Shown piece after piece: positions 11,421-22,947 of a stretch of 64,000 bases of DNA. Made by a program: the position numbers and the translations under genes. This DNA is from Adenophora triphylla var. japonica (lineage: Eukaryota; Streptophyta; Magnoliopsida; Asterales; Campanulaceae), in contig JAFEMH010001348.1 of the NCBI GenBank assembly GCA_022495995.1, forward strand, positions 186,001 through 250,000, given 5' to 3'. Positions within the stretch are counted from its first letter, which is position 1. Each line of letters begins with the position of its first letter. A model generated the notes under the pieces. The model was not told where the DNA came from. It saw nothing but the letters and a program-made list of their open reading frames with translations, and did not search any database.

Positions 11421-13261
11421 ACCTCATTCTCTACTCGACGCTCTTCCCAAGCAAACAGGGGTAGAAGAGCCGAAAAGCCTTGCCGACGATAGAGTTGAGA
11501 CCTTCGGATACCAGAATACTGCAAATCAGAGATCTATCCCGCGGGATCAGCCAAAGTTCAGTTTGTCCAGCTCCCAAGTGTACACCGATGAAGAAAAACC
11601 AACGCCAGTTTGGCGCTCCCACTCAATCAACATGTTGACTGGAGATGGCAACCGCCACAAAAGGCCTCAGTATAACCCTGGGGCTTCAGCAAAGGTTCTG
11701 CCTTGCAAGAAAAAGGCACGAAGTGACCGGCTCAATGACTCTCTATCCCGAGATAAGGACCAAATCTATGATCCGCCTACACTGGCGGCATGATCACCTT
11801 CGCGACGAAGATTTGCCAAGAGATGTCTCCCAAGACAATGAAGCTTTGTACATCACCATTAAGCTCGGCCACAGCATCGCTCCCGCAGGTATTGGTGGAC
11901 AACGGATCAGCCGTTAATGTCCTCCCCCTCATCATGATGCGGGCCCTACGCATCAATGAAAGGTACATGATCCCATCTACCCGGTCAGTCAAGGCATATG
12001 ATGGCACGTCCCGTCCCATCTTGGGGACGGTGGTTCTGGAACTCTGGTATGAAACCCAAATGGTGCCGGCAAAATTCCATGTAATGGACATCCCATCCGA
12101 ATTCACAGCTCTGCTGGGGCGCCCTTGGTTACACCACATGAAAGCCATAGCCTCCACCCTTCATCAATGTGTCAAGTTCATCAACCGGCAAGGGGACCTT
12201 GAAGTCATTAGGGGCAACAGTTTCCTCATAGGGAACGAAGCCGAGACCGTTACCAAGCATGCTCTTAGCCGAGTTCCAAGGGGCTACCTCCCCGAACCGA
12301 CCGAGGGGACTATCGGGGCAAGTCTCATCAGAATCCCCCAGAATCAGGTGATGCCAATTATGTCAACGCACTTAAGCGAGCAGACTCCGAAGAAGTTCGA
12401 TTCATCAAATTCAATTGTCATTTCCAACATTTGGAGCCATACTGGAGGGAAACATTGAACATCGCCATGATACAGGCACACAAACCCCCGGTCCCTAATC
12501 ACAGCTTTGTCACCATTCTTCAAACCCACTCTCTGACCCTGCCAAGCCAGGAAATTTTCATGATAAAGATCGACAAGCATCGCCATACTCAACTCGAATC
12601 TATGAATGTCGTGTGGGACGTCCTCCTTGCTGAATTGCCTGCTAAGCCTTTCCGCTCGAGCATGGGACATGAGATTTTTCCAGCAGCACACCAAGACGCA
12701 ATACGTCCTTACATCTGGATTGAGCGGTCAGATTGTGACGAGATAGAATTCCCCAGAATTGAGGAAGATCCCTACATCCACATGCTCAGTTTTCAGGCGC
12801 CGAACACAATTGATTCTGGTTCAGACAAAGAGATGATAGCAATGACTGAGGAAGGAGGACAGAAACGAGACAGCCCCCGAGTCATGAGGCCCCTGACAGC
12901 AATGCCGCTAAAGAATTGGGAAACTCTCTCAGGCCCGTCCGCGACCAAAGAAGAAATGATCACCAAACTTGGATTGGTCCCCCGTCCCTTTGTGTCAACC
13001 TTTGTAAAGTCCTCTGAGTCTCTCATTGTTGAGTTTGAGTCTTCTGAGTCGTCCGATGGCCTCACGCCTGAAGACCACGAAATTGTAGCCAATACTGTAT
13101 TCCCTTTTATTCTCAATGAAATGACGAACCTTTCTGAGTATCCCTTGATTGCCACTTTAACTAATGATGAATTAATAAAAAAAACATTTGATAATAATTC
13201 ATTAGATAATGAAGCAGACACATTAAACAAAAAAAAAATCAAACAAAAAAAAAATCTTTAA
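11421..13261 (+). pseudogene. A protease region, left copy, frameshifted
   Basis: Equivalent of the 614-codon ORF at 20898-22742. The retropepsin motif VLVDNGSAVNVLPL and the ALLGRPWLHHMKA landmark are kept in the 11790-12458 frame. The frame then shifts near 12440 and continues at 12431-13261. There is a further break near 11790. After 13261 the sequence goes, with a large deletion, to the integrase tail. Confidence 0.7.
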
Positions 13262-13403
13262 GCAGGTTGTCCGGAAAGAGAAAAATCGAGCCCAAGCTGC
13301 CGAAGAGATTTTGACGAGTGTGAATCTGGGGACTGCGGAAGAGCCTAAAGAGACGCAGATTGGTGATTTCTTCGAAGAAACTGGAAAGGATGCCTTACAA
13401 AAT

Positions 13404-14149
13404 CCTACAAGGTCCTCAACTCAAGGAAAGTAGCTCTCTTCATCAAAGAAAACATCATATGCAGATACGGGTTGCCAGCCGAAATCATCTCAGATAACGG
13501 ATCCCACTTCAAAGGGGAATGCGACAGGCTGCTGGCAGAATTCCAAATAACCCGTCACAAGTCATCTCCTTATAGGCCCCAAACCAACGGAGCCGTCGAG
13601 GCAGCAAACAAGACTTTGGAAAACATCATCCGAAAAATGGCTGTCCGAGGCAAAGATTGGCCCGAGAAGCTACACCTGGCACTCTGGGGCTACAAAACAT
13701 CAGTCAGAACGGCAACTGGGAAAACACCGTTTGCCCTCACATACGAAATGGAAGCCGTACTCCCAATCGAGCTAGAAATCCCCTCACTCCGTGTGTTGTT
13801 AGAAAGCCAGATCAACGAGGTCGAATGGCTCCAGAGTCGCCCTGATGAATTGGCCCTGCTAGATGAGCGCCGATTGAAGGCCATGGAACACATCCGAGCC
13901 TACCAAGGGAGAATGGCCAGAGCCTTCGACAAGAAAGTGAAGCATCGGGAGATCCGAGAAGGTGATCTCGTTTTGAAAGAGAAGCCCCCGGTCCGTGTCA
14001 ACCCCCTCGGCAAATGGGAGCCTGTCTGGGTCGGGCCATACATCGTCCAAAAGATCTTCTCCGGAGGAGCCATGCAACTTGCAGACCTCGACGGAAATCC
14101 CTTTGTACACCCAGTAAATGGTGACAAGCTGCGCAGATACTACGCGTAA
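13404..14149 (+). pseudogene. A integrase core end and C-terminal domain, left copy
   Basis: Homology starts abruptly with YKVLNSRKVALFIKENIICRYG and includes the second catalytic Asp (IISDNGSHF) and Glu (NGAVEAANK). It runs through the C-terminal domain (GDLVLKEKPP, PVWVGPYIVQKI) to LRRYYA and TAA. The zinc domain and first catalytic Asp are missing, as are RT and RNase H. The break near 13403 is shared with the right copy and so predates the duplication. Confidence 0.8.
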
Positions 14150-14205
14150 AAATACTGAGTCAAAAAAAAAAGAGAAACAAAAAAAAAGAGTGCTAAAAGA
14201 GTAAT

Positions 14206-14255
14206 ACCCAACTAGGTTGAAAACCCGAAAAGGGCGGCCTAGGTAAAAAGCGAGG
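14206..14255 (+). promoter_or_regulatory. Long 3' hairpin, A left copy
   Basis: CTAGGTTG (14212-14219) can pair with CGGCCTAG (14235-14242), with two G-U pairs; CCC (14224-14226) with GGG (14232-14234). The outer ACCC/GGGT pair seen in the right copy is lost here (GAGGTT). Confidence 0.5.
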
Positions 14256-14336
14256 TTGCTCCAAAAAAAAAACAAAAAAAAACAACAAAAACAAACAAAA
14301 AAAAAACAAAAAAAAACAACAAAAATCGACCAGGTT

Positions 14337-14397
14337 GAACTACGAAGACCTGAGCTCCTCAAAATGAGGGGAACGTAGGCAGCCGGAAACGGTTCGG
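14337..14397 (+). promoter_or_regulatory. Two-hairpin 3' module, A left copy
   Basis: GAACTACG at 14337; outer CTACG (14340-14344) with CGTAG (14374-14378). Inner CTCCTC (14355-14360) with GAGGGG (14366-14371). Second hairpin is CCG-GAAA-CGG (14384-14393), a GNRA tetraloop. Confidence 0.55.
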
Positions 14398-14427
14398 TCT
14401 AAAGCACAAATAAAAGTTAAAATCTGA

Positions 14428-15375
14428 CCAGATGATCCCAAGAAGCTGGAATGCCATTCACCTCAAAAGGTACTTCATTTTAATAATATATGTCTCCTAA
14501 TATCCTCACAAACCAGGTATGAATATTCGTTTTTGTTGTCTTTTCATTTCTTCTTGTTTTCTTTCATGATTATTTAAAAACAAAATGTCACTAACACGAC
14601 CTGCGGAGGGGCGTCAACAAAGTGGACACCCATCTCTAATATATCTCTGTCTTGTAAGATGTTGACATACAAAAGTGGGGACATATCAAAGTGCTCAAGT
14701 CAAAGTGACAACAAAATCTCCTCCGCTAGAGGCTGGCCACCTCTTCTAAAGTTAAGGTACACAATCCCTTCTAAGGTTTAAAGAGTTAATTACCTCTTTC
14801 TCCGAAAGTTAGGTTTCTACACCTTCGCCTGGAGCGCACGATATCTCATTGGTTGAGGTGTGGGATGGACCTATATGAGGAAACTTGTATAGCTTACCCA
14901 TTTCCACTCAGTCAAATGATTGATCTTAAGCATGATTCAATTGGTTATGGCATATTCCTGTCATCTTAAGTACATCCGGTTATGACATTCTCATGTCTTC
15001 ACTCGAAAACAAAAATATGACATTTTATTATGTCAACATCCTATGATAATACTTTAGCATCAGGGATCAAAGCATGACATGCACAGAAATTGCTAACAAA
15101 AGTTTTTTCTAAACATTAAGATACTAAATACCATTAATACTTCTCCAAATTCAGTTGGCCCGCTCCAACATCCAAACAACATAAAACTAAAAGTAAAGTG
15201 TTGAACCAACCCAACACTTGAAATAAATTTTCTTCAGTCCTTATGGACCAGGTACATACCAAAATTGATAAAATTATCTTTGGGGCTCAGCCCTGGGAAT
15301 CATCATCAAACAAAAAGACTTAAAAAACTAACTTGAATTTTTCTTCACTTAGCATCTGCTTCAGGTGTTGTCGAG
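14428..15375 (+). other. Second copy of G1 integrase tail and 3' noncoding region
   Basis: Near-identical to 4788-5735. The MIPRSWNAIHLKRYF integrase end is at 14434-14499; the rest holds nothing I can support as a gene. Confidence 0.6.
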
Positions 15376-15381
15376 GAAGTT

Positions 15382-16296
15382 TTGTCTTCTTCATCCTTCT
15401 TCTCTCTTTTTTCTTCAACCATCGTATCCTTAGGGTTAGATGACACCTCTCCTTCATCCACTTTTCTCACCCAACAGATTCTTCAACTTTGCATACTCAT
15501 TCTCAACCTTTCAATCCTTAGATTTTCCATCATTATGTTCTTCCATCATCTTGATTTTGATCTTCGACATGACTTTGGCAGCAACCAACTTCCAGGATTC
15601 CCTTACTTCATTTATTTCATTTTGATAGTCACCCTTAATAGAAGTCAGATTGCTAACAACCCCTTCACTGTCTTCTTCTGTTCCTCTAAATTCCTCTTTC
15701 TGCTCGTTAAAACGTCTTCTCCCAAAAAGCAGCTTCGTTCTTGGCCTAAGCCATATCACTCTTAGCGCTCTTCTTAAATTGCTCATTGATCTTAGCCATA
15801 TCTTCCACTTGGGACTCCAAACATCCCATTGCCTGTTAAGAAAACACCATAAAGTTCCAAATCAGCAAATAATGGAGCTATGGAACAGTCAGAATAGTTT
15901 AGTAACATCTTACATTGGTTACTAATCCTAGAAGCTTCTTCTTCACCTCTCCTGCCTTCAAATCTCAAAAATATCCGCATGCGTAACTTCGATAGCCTCA
16001 CTCTCTGCAACATTCCTCTTCTTTACCCTTGAATCAACGCCAGTACTTTCACCCGTTTGGACTTGTTTCTTTGGGACAATTGGTGGCCTAACATCAGACT
16101 TAGCAGGAGAAGTACCAACAAGAGCTTCCAAATCTTCCAGATCAAGGTCTGAGCCTGAAACAACTGGCTTTGAAACTGAAGAGAAAGTTTTAGCATTGAG
16201 GAAAAACAGGAATCGAAAGACAGGGTAAACTATTCTTACATGTTGACATTTTGAGAGATGACGACGGCTTGACTTCTTCTTGATTTCCTTCACCAC
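15382..16296 (-). pseudogene. Second copy of G1 antisense accessory gene
   Basis: Copy of 5742-6656 with the same two GT-AG introns and the same breaks. One difference lies at a donor: the exon now ends CAT before GTAAG instead of CAG. It was duplicated passively within the 9.6-kb unit. Confidence 0.5.
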
Positions 16297-16384
16297 CGAA
16301 TGCTGTCAAATCATGTTCGCCAGTTACTCGGAGTCTGGAAACTTACCTCTTCGTATTCCACGAAGTGATAAGTTTGGGGGCAAT

Positions 16385-16924
16385 TGTTGTGGCCAGATTT
16401 TCCACATGTTGACATCCTCAGTTGTTCCTGCATGTCAAGATGATTCCCTGTAAGTTACGCATAATTTATTTTTATGTTTAACTAACCACTCTTTATTTAC
16501 AGCTATTATAGAGATATTTTCGGGATCACTATTATCAGCACGTGAACTTCTTCAATCCATGCCAAGGAGACCAAGTCAAAGGACGTTTGAGAGGATAAGA
16601 AGATGTGCCGAGATTGTAGGGATTTTTGTTATTTTCTTGTTAGTCTTTACTATTAATAGGGGATATGGAGAATCACAAACACACACTCTCACACTCAGAT
16701 ACACATTCTCACACGTACACTGAACACACTCTCATTGTAATCTCCATAGCTCTCCATCATCTTGTAACCGAGTAATACTTAGTGAATTTTTTGGTAAGGA
16801 AGGTGACCTAACCTCCCGAGGTTTTATGCCGGCAAGATCATTTGACTCAAGGGCTTTCCTCGTTATATTGTTGTGTTCTTGATTGTGTTTCTTCATTTTA
16901 GCATCTGTTTGTTCCATTTAATCA
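16385..16924 (+). repeat. Second copy of probable G1 LTR
   Basis: Same sequence as 6745-7284 apart from a few substitutions. It arose by segmental duplication, so it does not make a 5'/3' LTR pair with the first copy. Confidence 0.45.
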
Positions 16925-16969
16925 AATTCCAAAGTCCCCTCCTTATTATTAAATCCATACACTTTCATA

Positions 16970-17323
16970 AGTCAAGATTCGACATTATTGTTTTTTCTAC
17001 CAAAACAATTAATATGAGTGATATTTAAACTTAAAGTAATAGATAAACCCATAATTAAAGCTTCATACTCAGCTTCATTATTGGTCGCCTTAAACTCATA
17101 GGAAACAGCCTGAGGGATCAAGTCACCTTGAGGTGATTTTAAAAGAATACCTAAACCTGAACCTCTAGAATTGGATGCTCCATCTGTAAATAAAGTCCAA
17201 TAGCTAGGGGGTTTGGTCCCTTTAAGATGTTGTACCTCTTGCTCAACTTCAGGCTGTAGGTTAGAGCTGAAGTCGGCTACAAAGTTTGCAAGAGACTACG
17301 ACTTGATTGCGCTTCTTGGCTCA
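16970..17323 (-). pseudogene. Second copy of minus-strand RNase H fragment
   Basis: Copy of 7330-7683 with the same in-frame TAG and the same fusion to the truncated A LTR at 17323. The shared breakpoint shows that the fusion came before the duplication. Confidence 0.7.
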
Positions 17324-18583
17324 TAGGGAGAAAACAGTGAGAATTCCATAGAATTGCCACCTTTTTCTCCACTATTCAACCAAAATCACACTCACTCAAA
17401 CACTCTCATATTCAAGCCTTAAACACTCTTACATTCAAGCCTTCAAACACAAAACACAAGGAAGATAGGTATAACCTCCCTCTCCTTACCCTAAAATTCA
17501 TCCATGCATGCATTTTCAAGCTACAAAATGTAGTTCATTCATCTTTTTGTCTTAGATCCAAGAAGATCACCATGGAAGTTCATCTCCATGGATGATCTTC
17601 TACAAGGATCAACATTATTTTCAAAGTATTCTTACTTTCTTGCAAAGAAAACACATTTTCAAAACCCTAAAATCATTTTCATACATCAAATCTCATTTTC
17701 AAAGGATAAAATTCCCCTTCCCAAGCAAATGAAGTGCTTAGTCCTAATGTACCCCAAGGATGGTTTGATATAGTTGATTCACCACTAAAATGTCAAGTGA
17801 TCACTAATCAAAACCTAGGGAAATGGGGACAAGCATGGATGCCAAATCCCCTTTTAAATCATGTTTTTCTTTCTTGAGAAGTTGTTGTCCAGTAGCAATT
17901 TTCTAAGACCCCAGTCCATGGTCTAAGTTTTTGGACACAGATAAACTTGGAATTTGGTGTTGACTACAAAACACTTTTTGTAGCCAACATCCAGAGATTT
18001 CTAGAAATATTTTTACTTTATTTTTTGCGTGATTAAACTCCCTTTTCCAAATTTTCTTTTGAAGGTCAGATCACCAGTCTCTGGAAGTCCAGATCTCATA
18101 TCTGAGATTTCCAGATTATGAAGTTTTGAAGCCCTTAAATCTATTTCAAAATCAAGTGTCCACTGCCTTTTTCATTCTGGCAGAAGTGTTCTTCAACTTC
18201 CAAAAATCTTTTGAGTACTAAAACTCTACCCAAAAATCATAACAAAAATCATGGGATCTGTCCAAAGTCTAATAAAGAATTCCCAATTTTTACTTTTCTA
18301 AGTTTCAACTTATTTTGGCCAAAGTAACCCACACACACACACACACACAAATGATTTTCAGCTTGGAAGACTCGTTTTACGAGGCATTCCGGGTGCACAC
18401 TAACGTCCTTCCCGGCATGTAACGTGACCTCCGAACCCAAATATCTAATCTCGGGCATTTTTCAAAGTTTTGGCCCTTAAAACAAAAATGGCGTGGCAAC
18501 TCCGTCTTTTTCCGGTTTTATTTGATTTTCAAAGAAAAGCAAAATCGAATTTTCTCGCGAAATTTTGGTGGCACATCATCACA
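17323..18583 (+). repeat. Family A 5' LTR of A2, truncated
   Basis: Matches 30954-32188 and 7683-9040 and ends TCATCACA. The first 400 bases are missing. A further deletion of about 97 bases near 18116 has CAGA at its edges. A (CA)n stretch lies at about 18328-18349. Confidence 0.85.
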
Positions 18584-18584
18584 G

Positions 18585-18602
18585 TGGCGACTCCGCTTGG
18601 GA
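18585..18602 (+). promoter_or_regulatory. Primer-binding site of A2
   Basis: TGGCGACTCCGCTTGGGA after the LTR end, identical to the left copy. Confidence 0.75.
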
Positions 18603-18603
18603 C

Positions 18604-19976
18604 AAATAAGCTTTTTCTAAAAAAAATGATATTTGGTATATTGGTGGAAACCATTAAACTTCCCGTTATCGCCTCCTAACACGAGTCGGGGATAAATTGT
18701 GGTTTAACAATCCCACGTACCGGTATCATTGTTTTCAAAAAAAAAAAGAAAAGCTTTTGAGGGTCAAGCTTCCGTCCCGGCTTTAAAAATTATTTGTTGT
18801 GTGTGTTGATTTTTGCACATTTTCGTGTTGTTTTGGCCGCCTCGGAAAAAGTCAAAATTTTGACTATCGGAATCATGTCCCTAACTGTCGGAATTTTTGT
18901 GCTTATGTGCTTATGTGCTCATTTCAAAAAAAAAATTCAAAAAAAAAAGATTTTCAAAAAAAAAGAAAATTTTCAAAAAAAAAAAATCATGCATCATATT
19001 TTTAAGACACATAAAAAATTTCTATTTTACTCAGAAAAAGAAAATAGACTGCTTGCACACTACGCGCACGTGACCTTACACTGCACACTACGTCCCTAAC
19101 CCGGGGAAATCCTTGTCGCGGCCCGTTTGGTCTTATTACGCCTCTCGGTGCAAGCACAGGACTACCCAAACATCCCATGGAGCCTCGTGTCGACCATGCA
19201 TTTGTCCGTGACACACTTTGTCCGAGACCCGGTTGGTTTTTAGTCTGGTTTGTGTCATGCCCTGTCTGTGTATAGACCTTTCCTTTCAAGCCTTTGTCGG
19301 CATACCGACTCAATATCTTTCGGGGACCCTAATCGGTCGAAGTTCCCGGTTTTCCGCCGCAGACTTTGCCCAAGATATTGACCGGCGCCTTGACTTCGGC
19401 TCGGCGTCACAAATTATACACGACTCCCAAAGATTGACACCGAGTCATCAAGGATTAATGATTATTCCATGCCTAATTACGGCCTAACCGACGACAAGTC
19501 AAGATCAATTTGTGGACATTCATCGGTCCAAATCATGCCGACTTTTCGTCGAGCCCTCGGACATGATCTTGACTTTGACGTCGGCTTTGTAATACATCGA
19601 ATGCTCGTTAAGACTCGATTACCCGCCCGCCGACTTTTAGGATCGTTTTTCTTTCCGTCGGTGGGACCCGCTTGCCCTATAGGACCCTCGCACGCTGTCC
19701 ACCCCGGGAGGTCGAAATACGGGTGGAATACGAGGGGCTTATAGACGTAGTGACGGGGCCCACCGATCCAGATCCGAGTAGTTTGCGAAAAGAAGAGCAA
19801 TCTTTTCCATCCGATTAGGTTAATAAAACATGTTTTAAGTAAACGTGAACAAATAACTGCATGTTGCATGAGCCCAAAGCCCAAACACTTACCCTCCTTC
19901 AATTCCTACATCCGAACCCTCGTGTCTTTCCCCCGCAGCTTCTCACAAATGTTGGTTCCGGACACCGGGTCACCGT
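18604..19976 (+). other. A2 leader (5' untranslated)
   Basis: Noncoding, A-rich at 18925-18990, then the leader block shared with B and C. Ends just before the gag-like ORF. Short ORFs here have no family signature. Confidence 0.7.
19661..19763 (+). promoter_or_regulatory. Conserved leader hairpin, A2
   Basis: GTGGG 19661-19665 with CCCAC 19759-19763; CTATA 19677-19681 with TATAG 19740-19744; CCCTCG 19685-19690 with CGAGGG 19731-19736; CCACCC 19699-19704 with GGGTGG 19721-19726. Against the left copy the innermost stem differs on both sides (CCACCT/AGGTGG there), so pairing is kept. Confidence 0.65.
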
Positions 19977-20717
19977 TTGATTAGTTGGGAAGAGTCAAGC
20001 GCGTCATCAGCTTCGCCGTTTATTCCGACTCCGGGTTTCAGAATGTCTGCATCAGCCGGTAATGATGGGGACCACGTTGCTCCGTCCTCCAAAATCCCTC
20101 AGACAGACCAGTATTGGATCCAGTTGGTAGAACAGATGAGACTTCGACATGAGGCTCAGATTAACGACCTTCTGGGGGTTGTCGCAAGTCATGGTTTGAC
20201 TATCAGTCTCAATTCCGATGGCACTTTTACCGTGAAGAAGGAAGAAGGTTCTCCTCCTCTTCTTAATCATCCCGGATACATCAAGATGCTACCCCAAGAT
20301 TCCTATGTCTCCACCGCCGAGACTCCTGCCCGTCGGCTTACAGGGCAACTGGCCCCCAAACAGCAGTCCAAAAGGCCACCATTCCAACAGCAGTCAGGGA
20401 AGAAAGAGTTCGGTATACTGTCAGTTGTCCCCTTTCAAAGTGATGATCCCGCAAATATCAGCCTGGGTGATGAAGATCGAGAAACAGTGGAAGAAATATG
20501 GTCAGCCATCAAAGCCTTGGAGGAACGCTGCAATGCATACAGCAAGCTCGGGATTGAAGAGGCCACACGCCACTTCGGGACATTAACAATCTCCCAACCG
20601 ACCGGGGCTACCTCGAAGGACAAACATATGCCTGTTCCCCGGACCTTAATACCTCTCATTATCCGGCGGAGTCTAACCACTCGCTTCCGCATGAGCCCAA
20701 CAAACAGATCTCCCTGA
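19977..20717 (+). CDS. A2 gag-like N-terminal ORF (246 aa)
   Basis: Open frame downstream of the leader. The protein has a DQYWIQLVEQMRLRHEAQIND helix-prone segment, a short QSGKKEFGILSVVPF stretch and an EEIWSAIKALEER segment near the end. No capsid motif or CCHC knuckle can be seen, so it may keep only the Gag N-terminus and linker. The first ATG is not certain; MSASAGNDGDHV (from 20043) is a likely alternative. The frame ends early at 20717, probably by frameshift, since related sequence continues to 20898. Confidence 0.5.
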   Translation: MISWEESSASSASPFIPTPGFRMSASAGNDGDHVAPSSKIPQTDQYWIQLVEQMRLRHEAQINDLLGVVASHGLTISLNSDGTFTVKKEEGSPPLLNHPGYIKMLPQDSYVSTAETPARRLTGQLAPKQQSKRPPFQQQSGKKEFGILSVVPFQSDDPANISLGDEDRETVEEIWSAIKALEERCNAYSKLGIEEATRHFGTLTISQPTGATSKDKHMPVPRTLIPLIIRRSLTTRFRMSPTNRSP

Positions 20718-20897
20718 CCAATTCCACTCAAAGTCATTCCAAAGACTGCTCAACCCGAGGTCCCAAATCCGCCACCACCGTAGAACACATTTGGTGGGAT
20801 ATCTCGTGATCGTCCCGACTGCCTTGAAAGGGACTATCAGGACTGGATACACGAGGACCGTCCTCCTAAGAAGAAGAAAATTTCCTCCCAGCAAAAA

Positions 20898-22742
20898 TTG
20901 AAGGAGAGATTCGAGGCCGGTGATACCAGTGTGGGTACGCTCGGGGAGCCATCTGGGGGATTTGATTACTATGTACTCTACTCCAGCCAGTCTTCCCCAA
21001 AGCAAACAGGGGTAGAAGAGCCGAAAAGCCTTGCCGACGATAGAGTTGAGACCTTCGGATACCAGAATACTGCAAATCAGAGATCTATCCCGCGGGATCA
21101 GCCAAAGTTCAGTTTGTCCAGCTCCCAAGTGTACACCGATGAAGAAAAACCAACGCCAGTTTGGCGCTCCCACTCAATCAACATGTTGACTGGAGATGGC
21201 AACCGCCACAAAAGGCCTCAGTATAACCCAGGGGCTTCAGCAAAGGTTCTGCCTTGCAAGAAAAAGGCACGAAGTGACCGGCTCAATGACTCTCTATCCC
21301 GAGACAAGGACCAAATCTATGATCCCCGCCTATATGGCAGCATGATCACCTTCTGCGACGAAGATTTGCCAAGAGATGTCTCCCAGCACAATGAAGCTTT
21401 GTACATCACCATTAAGCTCAACACCGTATCGCTCCCTGGAGTATTGGTGGACAACGGATCAGCCGTTAATGTCCTCCCCCTCATCATGATGCGGGCCCTA
21501 CGCATCAATGAAAGGTACATGATCCCATCTACCCGGTCAGTCAAGGCATATGATGGCACGTCCCGTCCCATCTTGGGGACGGTGGTTCTGGAACTCTGGT
21601 ATGAAACCCAAATGGTGCCGGCAAAATTCCATGTAATGGACATCCCATCCGAATTCACAGCTCTGCTGGGGCGCCCTTGGTTACACCACATGAAAGCCAT
21701 AGCCTCCACCCTTCATCAATGTGTCAAGTTCATCAACCGGCAAGGGGACCTTGAAGTCATTAGGGGCGACAGTTTCCTCATAGGGAACGAAGCCGAGACC
21801 GTTACCAAGCATGCTCTTAGCCAGACACCGGGGCTACCTCCCCCGAACCGACCAAGGGACTATCGGGGCAAGTCTCATCAGAATCCCCCAGAATCAGGTG
21901 ATGCCAATTATGTCAACGCACTTAAGCGAGCAGACTCCGAAGAAGTTCGATTCATCAAATTCAATTGTCATTTCCAACATTTGGAGCCATACTGGAGGGA
22001 AACATTGAACACCGCCATGATACAGGCACACAAACCCCATGTCTCTAATCACAGCTTTGTCACCATTCTTCAAACCCACTCTCTGACCCTGCCAAGCCAG
22101 GAAATTTTCATGATAAAGATCGACAAGCATCGCCATACTCAACTCGAATCTATGAATGTCGTGTGGGACGTCCTCCTTGCTGAATTGCCTGCTAAGCCTT
22201 TCCGCTCGAGCATGGGACATGAGATTTTTCCAGCAGCACACCGAGACGCAATACGTCCTTACATCTGGATTGAGCGATCAGATTGTGACGAGATAGAATT
22301 CCCCAGAATTGAGGAAGATCCCTACATCCACATGATCAGTTTTCAGGCGCCGAACACAATTGATTCTGGTTCAGACAAAGAGATGATAGCAATGACAAAG
22401 AAAGGAGGACAGAAACGAGACAGCCCCCGAGTCATGAGGCCTCTGACAGCAATGCCGCTAAAGAATTGGGAAACTCTCTCAGGCCCGTCCGCGACCAAAG
22501 AAGAAATGATCACCAAACTTGGATTGGTCCCCCGTCCCTTTGTGTCAACCTTTGTAAAGTCCTCTGAGTCTCTCATTGTTGAGTTTGAGTCTTCCGAGTC
22601 GTCCGATGGCCTCACGCCTGAAGACCACGAAATTGTAGCCAATACTGTATTCCCTTTTATTCTCAATGAAATGACGAACCTTTCTGAGTATCCCTTGATT
22701 GCCACTTTAACTAATGATGAATTAATAAAAAAAAACATTTGA
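20898..22742 (+). CDS. A2 retropepsin-containing ORF (614 aa)
   Basis: Longest open frame of family A. The aspartic protease core is at about residues 165-290, with active-site VLVDNGSAVNVLPL (Asp185; Asn replaces the usual Thr/Ser, common in Tat proteases) and the ALLGRPWLHH landmark at 255-264. The C-terminal half is the linker that normally leads to RT. RT never follows: the frame ends in an A run (22725-22742), and the next recognisable coding sequence is the integrase middle. The first 150 residues are the Gag/protease linker. Confidence 0.7.
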   Translation: MKERFEAGDTSVGTLGEPSGGFDYYVLYSSQSSPKQTGVEEPKSLADDRVETFGYQNTANQRSIPRDQPKFSLSSSQVYTDEEKPTPVWRSHSINMLTGDGNRHKRPQYNPGASAKVLPCKKKARSDRLNDSLSRDKDQIYDPRLYGSMITFCDEDLPRDVSQHNEALYITIKLNTVSLPGVLVDNGSAVNVLPLIMMRALRINERYMIPSTRSVKAYDGTSRPILGTVVLELWYETQMVPAKFHVMDIPSEFTALLGRPWLHHMKAIASTLHQCVKFINRQGDLEVIRGDSFLIGNEAETVTKHALSQTPGLPPPNRPRDYRGKSHQNPPESGDANYVNALKRADSEEVRFIKFNCHFQHLEPYWRETLNTAMIQAHKPHVSNHSFVTILQTHSLTLPSQEIFMIKIDKHRHTQLESMNVVWDVLLAELPAKPFRSSMGHEIFPAAHRDAIRPYIWIERSDCDEIEFPRIEEDPYIHMISFQAPNTIDSGSDKEMIAMTKKGGQKRDSPRVMRPLTAMPLKNWETLSGPSATKEEMITKLGLVPRPFVSTFVKSSESLIVEFESSESSDGLTPEDHEIVANTVFPFILNEMTNLSEYPLIATLTNDELIKKNI

Positions 22743-22947
22743 TAATAATTCATTAGATAAAGAAGCAGACACATTAAACAAAAAAAAAATCAAACAAAAA
22801 AAAAATCTTTAAGCAGGTTGTCCGGAAAGAGGAAAATTGAGCCCAAGCTGCCGAAGAGATTTTGACGAGTGTGAATCTGGGGACTGCGGAAGAGCCTAAA
22901 GAGACGCAGATTGGTGATTTCTTCGAAGAAACTGGAAAGGATGTCTT

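Larger units (their letters stand above)
4788..14427 (+). repeat. Tandem duplication, left copy
   Basis: This segment is repeated directly as 14428-23966. It starts inside the G1 integrase tail and ends after the integrase and 3' hairpins of element A. The junction at 14427/14428 joins A sequence (AAAATCTGAC) to G1 sequence (TGACCAGATG), sharing TGAC. In the right copy A continues past this point with ATCAATACAC, so only the 14427 junction is novel. Confidence 0.9.

Noticed and set aside
6745..16924. The two G1 LTR copies as a 5'/3' pair of one element
   Set aside because: Flanks on both sides are duplicated too, so they are copies from the 9.6-kb segmental duplication.
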